A DNA stretch of 36,353 bases from positions 1-36,353 of the forward strand of contig CATXDC010000019.1 in assembly GCA_958366985.1 (NCBI GenBank), read 5' to 3'. Numbering within the stretch: position 1 is the first letter of the stretch; each line of letters opens with the position of its first letter. Source of the DNA: an uncultured Oscillospiraceae bacterium. GTDB lineage: Bacteria > Bacillota > Clostridia > Oscillospirales > Acutalibacteraceae. Positions 30,749 to 36,353 of the stretch are shown in pieces. A program made the position numbers and the translations under genes. The notes beneath the pieces are model-generated. The model made no database searches, had not been told where the DNA came from, and saw nothing but the letters and a program-made list of their open reading frames with translations.

Positions 30749-31477
30749 TTATTCTTCGTTTTCCCAGTTGTGCCATACTGCCTGAACGTCGTCGTTATCC
30801 TCGAACATCTCAAGCATCTTGCTCATGTTCTTTATATCGTCCTCGTTTGTAAGGGTTGTGTATGTACTGGGAACATATTCAACCTCTGCTGAAACGAAGG
30901 TGTATCCGGCTGCTTCAAGAGCATCTCTTACTGCGCCTAAATCGGATACCTCAGTTCTGATATCGAAAACATCATCGTCTGTAAGGAAATCGGAAGCACC
31001 TGCTTCAAGAGCATCTTCCATAAGTTTTTCCTCGTCTACGTCCTCTTTCTCAATAAGGATAACGCCCTGCTTTGTGAACATAAAGGAAACGCAGCCTGTC
31101 TGACCCATGTTTCCGCCGTACTTGTCGAAATAGTGACGAACGTCAGCAGCTGTACGGTTGCGGTTATCTGTAAGAGCCTCAACAATAACAGCTATACCTG
31201 AGGGACCGTATCCCTCGTATACGATTTCTTCGTAGTTGTCGGCATTTCCGTCGCCGGATGCCTTTTTGATGATTCTCTCGATGTTGTCGTTGGGAACGTT
31301 GTTAGCCTTAGCCTTTGCGATAACATCCTTAAGCTTTGAGTTAGATGACGGATCGGGACCGCCTTCACGAACTGCAACGGCGATTTCCCTGCCTATTTTA
31401 GTGAAAACCTTGGCACGCTGACCGTCGGTTTTTTCTTTTTTACGTTTAATTGTACTCCATTTTGAATGTCCCGACAT
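30749..31477 (-). CDS. YebC/PmpR family transcription/translation factor
   Basis: 242 residues, full length. The family start MSGHSKWSTIKRKKE is unmistakable, and GGNMGQTGCVSFMF lies in the middle domain. The family was known as a transcriptional regulator and is now also linked to relieving ribosome stalling at proline-rich runs; which function applies here is not shown. Cytosolic. ATG 31477 with AGGAGGA upstream and a clear sigma-A promoter. Own transcription unit with terminator. Confidence 0.95.
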   Translation of the reverse strand: MSGHSKWSTIKRKKEKTDGQRAKVFTKIGREIAVAVREGGPDPSSNSKLKDVIAKAKANNVPNDNIERIIKKASGDGNADNYEEIVYEGYGPSGIAVIVEALTDNRNRTAADVRHYFDKYGGNMGQTGCVSFMFTKQGVILIEKEDVDEEKLMEDALEAGASDFLTDDDVFDIRTEVSDLGAVRDALEAAGYTFVSAEVEYVPSTYTTLTNEDDIKNMSKMLEMFEDNDDVQAVWHNWENEE

Positions 31478-31508
31478 ATAAAATCCTCCTGAAAAAATAT
31501 ACTTCTTT

Positions 31509-31537
31509 ATTTTATCACATTATATAAACCTTTGCAA
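31509..31537 (-). promoter_or_regulatory. Sigma-A promoter of the yebC-like gene
   Basis: Minus strand TTGCAA (31532-31537), 17 bases, TAAAAT (31509-31514). Confidence 0.65.
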
Positions 31538-31561
31538 ATATACTAAAACTGTACTTTTGCA

Positions 31562-32461
31562 TCAGGGATTATTTTCATCGGCAGACTTAAAGCCCTCACC
31601 GAGAATTTCACCTGCTTCGCTGATAATAGTGAATGTGTTGGGGTCAACGGAATTGATGATTTTGTTGATTCTTGAAACTTCGCTGCTTCGTACAGCGCAA
31701 ATGACCATGTTTTTATCCTTGCCTGTATATCCGCCTTTAACGGGAAGAATGGAAACGCCTCTTGGAGTCTGACCGGTGATAGCCTTTGCGATATCGTCGG
31801 CGTGCTCTGTAAATACCATGAGCATTTTGCCGTTGCCTGTACCGTATAAGATATAGTCAATGGCTCTGGAGCTTACAAAAACAGTGATGATAGCGTAAAG
31901 GACGCTTTCAATGCTCTTAAAGACAATACCTGAAATGGCGATAACCATTAAATCGGCAGCGAGTATAACACGGCCCATTGAGATATGGGGCCATTTCAGA
32001 CGGAAAAGTCTGCCCATAATGTCGGTGCCGCCGGAGGTAAAGCCTCTCATAAGTATGAGGGCAAGGCCTGCGCCGTTGAGTACGCCGCCGAAAAGACAGG
32101 CAAGGAGCTCATTTCCCTGATAAGCGGGAAGAAAGGCTCCGGTTATATCGAGCATTGCCGAAAGCAGAACCGTAACACCGGCAGAGCCTACGATAAATTT
32201 GAATCCCAGGAATTTCCATGCAAGTAGGAAAAGAGGGATATTAATTAAAAGGTTTGCTGTACCAATAGGTATAACGTCGGCAACATAGTTAATAACTATT
32301 GCAAGACCTGTTGCACCGCCGGGAGCTATCTGATTGGGAGCAGTAAACATATTTACGCCCACGGAATAGAGAAAGCATCCTGCGGTACAGAAAATAAGAT
32401 GAGTTATTATCTCTCTTACTCTGCTGCGTCCGGGAGAAGTAAATTTGGTTGATTTTTTCAC
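31562..32461 (-). CDS. YitT family membrane protein (DUF161/DUF2179)
   Basis: 299 residues; GTG 32461 follows GGCGGTGATT. About five to six hydrophobic segments in the first 210 residues, with the family motif NQIAPGGATGLA, then a soluble C-terminal DUF2179 domain (RGVSILPVKGGYTGKDKNMVICAVRSSEVSRI). Its function is not established; family members are presumed transporters or envelope proteins. It ends about 85 bases before the yebC-like start, so it may share that transcript or end before it; I see no terminator between them. Confidence 0.92.
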   Translation of the reverse strand: MKKSTKFTSPGRSRVREIITHLIFCTAGCFLYSVGVNMFTAPNQIAPGGATGLAIVINYVADVIPIGTANLLINIPLFLLAWKFLGFKFIVGSAGVTVLLSAMLDITGAFLPAYQGNELLACLFGGVLNGAGLALILMRGFTSGGTDIMGRLFRLKWPHISMGRVILAADLMVIAISGIVFKSIESVLYAIITVFVSSRAIDYILYGTGNGKMLMVFTEHADDIAKAITGQTPRGVSILPVKGGYTGKDKNMVICAVRSSEVSRINKIINSVDPNTFTIISEAGEILGEGFKSADENNP

Positions 32462-32579
32462 GCTGAATCACCGCCGTAAAATATTTTTTCATAGAAAAGA
32501 CTTATTAAGGGATAACTGCGCTGATAAATAAATTTTCAAAAACAGACCTTAAGATCTGCACACCAAATATTATATGCCG

Positions 32580-32972
32580 TTACCTGTCGTTTATCAAACG
32601 GAAAATTTCACGGATACGCTGAGTTTCACCTTTCAGGTACAGGTAACCGAAAAGGGCTTCAAGTCCCGTAGCATAGTGATAGTCGGCCGGGTTTGAGTTT
32701 TTAGGCAAATGATTTGTCCTTGTATTTCGTGCTCTTTTAAAAACTGCTTCTTCCTCTTCTGAAAGCATGGGAAGAATGTCCTTTATGGCTTTTGCCTGAG
32801 CAGATGCCTTTACCTGTTCCACTGCAAGCTTGTGAAGAGCGTTTACTGGTCTGTTTGCATCTGTAATGAGAGATTCACGTACAAGAAGATCATAAACAGT
32901 ATCGCCTACAAAGGCAAGGGAGAGAGAGCTTAGCTGAAGGGGATCGCAGGATTTTCCTGAAAGTGTTTCCAT
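32580..32972 (-). CDS. mrnC: Mini-ribonuclease III
   Basis: 130 residues, typical for Mini-III, which is an RNase III catalytic domain with no dsRNA-binding domain. The signature SLAFVGDTVYDLLVRESL contains the catalytic Asp, and the C-terminal helix GLEALFGYLYLKGE carries the second acidic pair. It matures 23S rRNA ends as a homodimer in Bacillota. ATG 32972 follows GGGGTGAAAAA and is 12 bases after the obg stop, so it is co-transcribed with obg. Confidence 0.92.
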   Translation of the reverse strand: METLSGKSCDPLQLSSLSLAFVGDTVYDLLVRESLITDANRPVNALHKLAVEQVKASAQAKAIKDILPMLSEEEEAVFKRARNTRTNHLPKNSNPADYHYATGLEALFGYLYLKGETQRIREIFRLINDR

Positions 32973-32984
32973 TTTTTCACCCCG

Positions 32985-34253
32985 TCAGTTTACAAACTCG
33001 AATTCAATATCATAAAGGCTTACGGTGTCACCCTCCTGTATACCCTTTTCGAGAAGAGCATCAATAATACCTGATGACCTTAAAACTCTCTGGAAATATT
33101 GGAGAGACTCATAGTCGTCAAGGTCAACTCTCGAAAGTACAGGTACAAGCTTCGGAGCGTCTACAAAGTAGATGCCGTCCTGTACTGTAATTGTAAAGGT
33201 TTCACCAGCTTTGCTCTCAAGAGCTTCAAGTGGGATTTCGCTGCTTTCGTAACGGACGATGGGAGGCAAGTCTTTGAGCTTTCTGCAAACTGCGTCAAGA
33301 AGCTCTGTTGTGCCTTCTAAAATCGGAGCACAAATGGGATAAAACTCATAGCCCTTGTCGGTTACATATTTAATGAATCTTTCCTTTACGTCGTCCTCTG
33401 CAAGGTCTATCTTGTTGCCTGCAACTATCTGGGGACGCTCTGAAAGCTCTTTGTTAAAGTCGGCAAGCTCACGGTTGATTATTTCAAAGTCCTCAATTGG
33501 ATCTCTGCCCTCACTGCCTGAGACATCTACAACGTGTACCAGCATACGGCAGCGTTCAACGTGACGCAAAAATTCGTGGCCGAGACCGATTCCCTCACTG
33601 GCTCCCTCAATAAGTCCGGGAATATCAGCCATTACGAAGGAGGTGTCACGGTGAGTTACAACACCTAAAACAGGTGTGATTGTGGTAAAGTGATAGTCCG
33701 CTATAATTGGTTTTGCTGCGCTGACAACGGAAACGAGTGTGGATTTGCCGACGTTGGGGAAACCGATAAGTCCCACATCGGCAAGGAGTTTGAGCTCCAG
33801 AATAACTTCCCATTCCTCGCCGGGAGTTCCGTTTTTGGCAAAGCGGGGAGTCTGTCTTGTGGGTGTGGCAAAATGAGGATTGCCCCAGCCGCCTCTTCCG
33901 CCTTTTGCGGCGATAAAAGGCTCGTCCCCGGACATATCAGCCATAATGGTATTTGTCTCAGCTTCACGGATGACGGTTCCCTTGGGAACTCTGATTATAA
34001 GATCTTCGCCCTTTTTGCCGTTCCTTCTTCCGGCAGAGCCGTTCTGACCTGATGAAGCTGTGTATTTTCTCTTATATCGGAAATCCGCAAGAGTGGAGAG
34101 GTTTGAGTCGGCTACAAATATGATGTTTCCGCCTCTTCCTCCGTCACCGCCGTCGGGACCTCCTGAGGCGATGTATTTTTCACGGTGGAAAGAAACCGCT
34201 CCGTTTCCTCCGTCACCGGCTTTGATTTTAATTTTAACTTTATCTACAAACAT
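32985..34253 (-). CDS. obg: GTPase Obg (CgtA), ribosome assembly
   Basis: 422 residues. Glycine-rich Obg fold at the N-terminus (VKIKIKAGDGGNGAVSFHREKY, GGRGGWGNPHF), then a G domain with the P-loop GFPNVGKSTL near residue 165, DIPGLIEGA (G3), NKID-type motif AGNKIDLAE (G4), and a C-terminal OCT domain as in the longer Gram-positive forms. It binds the large ribosomal subunit and responds to (p)ppGpp. ATG 34253 with AAAGGAGG upstream. Part of an operon with the GNAT gene before it and Mini-III after it. Confidence 0.96.
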   Translation of the reverse strand: MFVDKVKIKIKAGDGGNGAVSFHREKYIASGGPDGGDGGRGGNIIFVADSNLSTLADFRYKRKYTASSGQNGSAGRRNGKKGEDLIIRVPKGTVIREAETNTIMADMSGDEPFIAAKGGRGGWGNPHFATPTRQTPRFAKNGTPGEEWEVILELKLLADVGLIGFPNVGKSTLVSVVSAAKPIIADYHFTTITPVLGVVTHRDTSFVMADIPGLIEGASEGIGLGHEFLRHVERCRMLVHVVDVSGSEGRDPIEDFEIINRELADFNKELSERPQIVAGNKIDLAEDDVKERFIKYVTDKGYEFYPICAPILEGTTELLDAVCRKLKDLPPIVRYESSEIPLEALESKAGETFTITVQDGIYFVDAPKLVPVLSRVDLDDYESLQYFQRVLRSSGIIDALLEKGIQEGDTVSLYDIEFEFVN

Positions 34254-34265
34254 ATTTTTCCCTCC

Positions 34266-34715
34266 TTAAAGGGTTTTGTCTTTAGTCATCTGAATGTATG
34301 GCAGTTCTTCGAATCCGAATCTTTCATAAAGATGTTTTACCCGAAGATTTGCGTGGCATACCTCAAGGCGTATTCTAGGAGTGTTTTCATATTCCTTTAA
34401 AAGCCAATTCATAAACTCTGAGCCGAGTCCTGAACCTCTGAACTGAGGGAGAATATAGAGCTCATCGAGAACCACAGTTGTGCCTCCGGCTTCACAGCTC
34501 CAGAAGTAGGGGAGAAGAGCGTATCCGGCAGTTTCGCCGTCTTTCTCTATTATGCATCCTCTTACGCCTTTGTCACCGCTTAAAACGGCCGAGAAGGTTT
34601 TGGAAAAATTTTCGTCTGAAACAGGGGCAATGGCGCTGTCACCGCTGTAAAAATCTTTACTCATATCAATGTAAGTATCACGGTCTTTTTCAGAAAAATT
34701 TCTTACGTTTAACAT
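34266..34715 (-). CDS. GNAT family N-acetyltransferase upstream of obg
   Basis: 149 residues. GNAT motif A is visible as LYILPQFRGSGLGSEFMNWLLKEY (acetyl-CoA pyrophosphate binding), with motif B RLEVCHANLRVKHLYERFGFEELP towards the C-terminus. It starts MLNVRNFSEKD behind AAAGGAG. Substrate unknown. The 12-base gap to obg and the shared orientation indicate one transcript with obg and mrnC; a hairpin separates it from the PASTA protein gene upstream. Confidence 0.88.
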   Translation of the reverse strand: MLNVRNFSEKDRDTYIDMSKDFYSGDSAIAPVSDENFSKTFSAVLSGDKGVRGCIIEKDGETAGYALLPYFWSCEAGGTTVVLDELYILPQFRGSGLGSEFMNWLLKEYENTPRIRLEVCHANLRVKHLYERFGFEELPYIQMTKDKTL

Positions 34716-34736
34716 CAGTCATGCTCCTTTCATAGC

Positions 34737-34769
34737 AATTGCCGCAACGCAGTTAACGAAGCGGCAATT
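34737..34769. other. Hairpin between the PASTA protein gene and the GNAT-obg genes
   Basis: 9-bp perfect stem AATTGCCGC / GCGGCAATT with a 15-base loop, but no T-tract on the minus strand (GCTATGAAAGG follows, leading to the GNAT ribosome binding site). It may be an RNA processing site or partial attenuator rather than a full terminator. Confidence 0.5.
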
Positions 34770-34788
34770 TAAAATTTCTTTATAAAAC

Positions 34789-36353
34789 TTACTGGGCGGC
34801 ATCCTGCTCAGGTGCAGCTGCGGTGGTAGATGTATCACCGGCTGGTGCATCTGTGGGCGCAGTTTCCGATGCAGTGGCAGGTTCATCCCAAACCTGGATG
34901 AAGATTTTCTCGTCAACACGGTACTCCTTATCGAAATCTGAGGGAGTAATGGAGAATACTGTACCTGCCTCATGAGTGCCGTCGTTTACCTTTAAAACTT
35001 TTGTAATGTTTGTAAAGCCTTCTTTTTCGAGAGCTTTAACTGCATCTTCATACTTTGAATTTACAACATTGGGGATTTTGGCAACTTTAAGACCCTTGCT
35101 TACTACAAGAGTGACTTTAATTTTTCCGTTTGCAGGAAGAGTTTCAGTTGAATCGGCATCAGGGCTCTGAGAAATAACCATACCCTCAGTAACGCTGTCG
35201 CTGTATTCCTCTTTGACTGTAAAGTCATAGGTTGCATTCCAGCTGGCAGTTGCACGGATAGTAGAATAATACTGACCTACGAAATTGGGTATCTTAACCT
35301 GCTGTTCAGTAACACTTCCGGAAGGAAGTAAATCCTCGCTGCCGTCTTTATTGAAAATATCTTCACGGAAAGCAATAAGTACGACCACTATAATAATGGC
35401 AATACATGCTACTGCACTGAGCAGTCCTGCCTTAACCGCTATTTTCTTATTTTCCTTGCTCATGCCCTGCTTCTGTTTTTTAACAGGTTCCTCTTCTTCC
35501 TTTGTATAAGGAAGACCGGCGGTGTAGCCCCCTGACATACTCGATGCTGCAGAAAGCTCGCCTCTGAGCTGGTCAACAGTATGAGTTCTGTCCTCGGGAA
35601 GAATCTGCATGGCGTTGATGATTGCATTTATTACATAAGCTGGAATCTGCTCTGCAAATTTGCCGGGAATCATCATTTTATCGTTGGTAACTCTTGAGGT
35701 TGCCTCAATGGGAGTGCTGCCTATAAGAGCTCTGTAAAGAACAGCGGCGAAAGCATAGATGTCGGTCCAGGGACCCTGTCTGCCTTCAAAGCCGTACTGT
35801 TCAATGGCTGCATAGCCGGGGAAAAGCTGGGCTGTTATATCGCCTCTGGCAGTTCTTGCCTGACCTATGCTGAAGCCTGTTATACGAACTTTATTATCAT
35901 TGCCGATTAAAAGCGTTGAGGGAGAAATACCTCTGTGAATGATGCCTGCTGTATGGAGTGTTCCGAGAGTGGAAAGCACAGGCATGAACATTGCACGAGC
36001 CTGTTCCCAGGAAATATATCCGTTTTTGCTCTGAAGAAGATAATCCCTGAGAGTTATGCCCTCAATATGTTCAGACACAGCGTAAGCTGTACCGTAGTCC
36101 TCGACTATGTCAAAAGCGGAAATAAGTGCTGTGAGACCTCTCATTCTCACAAGTTTGCGCCAAAGCTCAAGGAAGCTCTGATAGCAGTCGCTGAAAACTG
36201 CCTCTGAACCCTCCTGAGGTTTAAGCTCAAGGGTATCGGCATCTCTCTGAGAGATTGCGTCAGGCAGGAATTCTCTTATGCACACCGGCGTATTCTGGTT
36301 AGAATCCCATCCCATGTATGTTGCACCGTCGCCGTTAAATTCCAGAAGTCGGC
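34789..36353 (-). CDS. Transmembrane PASTA protein with a degenerate protein kinase domain (5' end outside window)
   Basis: Partial: the frame stays open to the right edge, so the N-terminus is missing. From the first Met in view (36315) there are 508 residues: kinase-like domain to about residue 255, one membrane helix at about 294-316, PASTA domains at about 340-406 and 411-477, and a Thr/Ala-rich tail. The kinase fold is clear (HTAGIIHRGISPSTLLI, GPWTDIYAFAAVLYRALIG), but key residues are changed: the VAIK Lys is Arg14 (VCIREF), the HRD Asp is Gly129, and the DFG Asp is Gly147 (GFS). It should therefore not phosphorylate, yet could bind peptidoglycan fragments through PASTA and signal by scaffolding. 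Directly upstream of GNAT-obg-mrnC. Confidence 0.88.
   Translation of the reverse strand, partial: RLLEFNGDGATYMGWDSNQNTPVCIREFLPDAISQRDADTLELKPQEGSEAVFSDCYQSFLELWRKLVRMRGLTALISAFDIVEDYGTAYAVSEHIEGITLRDYLLQSKNGYISWEQARAMFMPVLSTLGTLHTAGIIHRGISPSTLLIGNDNKVRITGFSIGQARTARGDITAQLFPGYAAIEQYGFEGRQGPWTDIYAFAAVLYRALIGSTPIEATSRVTNDKMMIPGKFAEQIPAYVINAIINAMQILPEDRTHTVDQLRGELSAASSMSGGYTAGLPYTKEEEEPVKKQKQGMSKENKKIAVKAGLLSAVACIAIIIVVVLIAFREDIFNKDGSEDLLPSGSVTEQQVKIPNFVGQYYSTIRATASWNATYDFTVKEEYSDSVTEGMVISQSPDADSTETLPANGKIKVTLVVSKGLKVAKIPNVVNSKYEDAVKALEKEGFTNITKVLKVNDGTHEAGTVFSITPSDFDKEYRVDEKIFIQVWDEPATASETAPTDAPAGDTSTTAAAPEQDAAQ

Noticed and set aside
33690..34052. 120-residue plus-strand frame opposite obg
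   Set aside because: Shadow of the highly conserved obg frame; no start signal and no family resemblance.

Overview
The window looks like chromosomal DNA from a low-to-moderate GC Bacillota (Clostridia), most likely an Oscillospiraceae/Ruminococcaceae-type gut anaerobe. The basis is strong AGGAGG-type ribosome binding sites, consensus sigma-A promoters, A/T-rich intergenic DNA and the gene families present: BlaI/M56 pairs, split transketolase, YitT, Mini-III, an RsgI-like anti-sigma factor and PASTA proteins. The genus is inference. No rRNA, tRNA, prophage, insertion sequence or CRISPR array was seen. The last gene runs off the right edge.

Layout. 1-2.5 kb: minus-strand blaI-blaR1-like repressor/metalloprotease pair. 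2.6-7.35 kb: two-gene transketolase (minus) divergent from an AraC-type regulator and a zinc alcohol dehydrogenase (plus). 7.37-11.6 kb (minus): GH29 alpha-L-fucosidase, then an amidohydrolase-patatin operon. 11.7-14.0 kb (plus): a DUF4430 protein with an ECF-transporter S-like membrane protein, a hexapeptide acetyltransferase and dCTP deaminase. 14.0-16.1 kb (minus): two short chromate-transporter-family proteins with a membrane-anchored metallophosphoesterase. 16.4-19.55 kb: zinc uptake operon znuA-znuC-znuB facing a Zur/Fur-type repressor across a near-ideal shared palindromic operator. A degenerate palindromic repeat array follows zur and also encodes the repressor's last 12 residues. 20-23.4 kb (minus): PH-domain protein, class II fructose-bisphosphate aldolase and GH35 beta-galactosidase. 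23.8-28.0 kb (plus): a GNAT enzyme and two consecutive ECF sigma-factor loci, one with an RsgI-like double-PepSY anti-sigma factor. 28.2-30.5 kb: an NhaC-type antiporter and two small single-pass membrane proteins. 30.7-36.35 kb (minus): YebC, YitT, Mini-III, Obg, GNAT and a PASTA protein whose kinase domain has lost its catalytic residues.

The most interesting points are: (1) an 87-residue single-pass membrane protein behind a consensus promoter with two LexA/SOS-box-like sites, a candidate uncharacterised DNA-damage-inducible membrane protein; (2) a transmembrane PASTA pseudokinase (HRD to HRG, DFG to GFS, VAIK Lys to Arg) next to obg; (3) the two adjacent ECF signalling units; (4) the repeat-derived C-terminus of Zur; (5) an AraC regulator with a receiver-like domain that lacks the phosphoacceptor Asp. 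The two glycosidases have no signal peptides, so they probably act on oligosaccharides imported by transporters outside this window.
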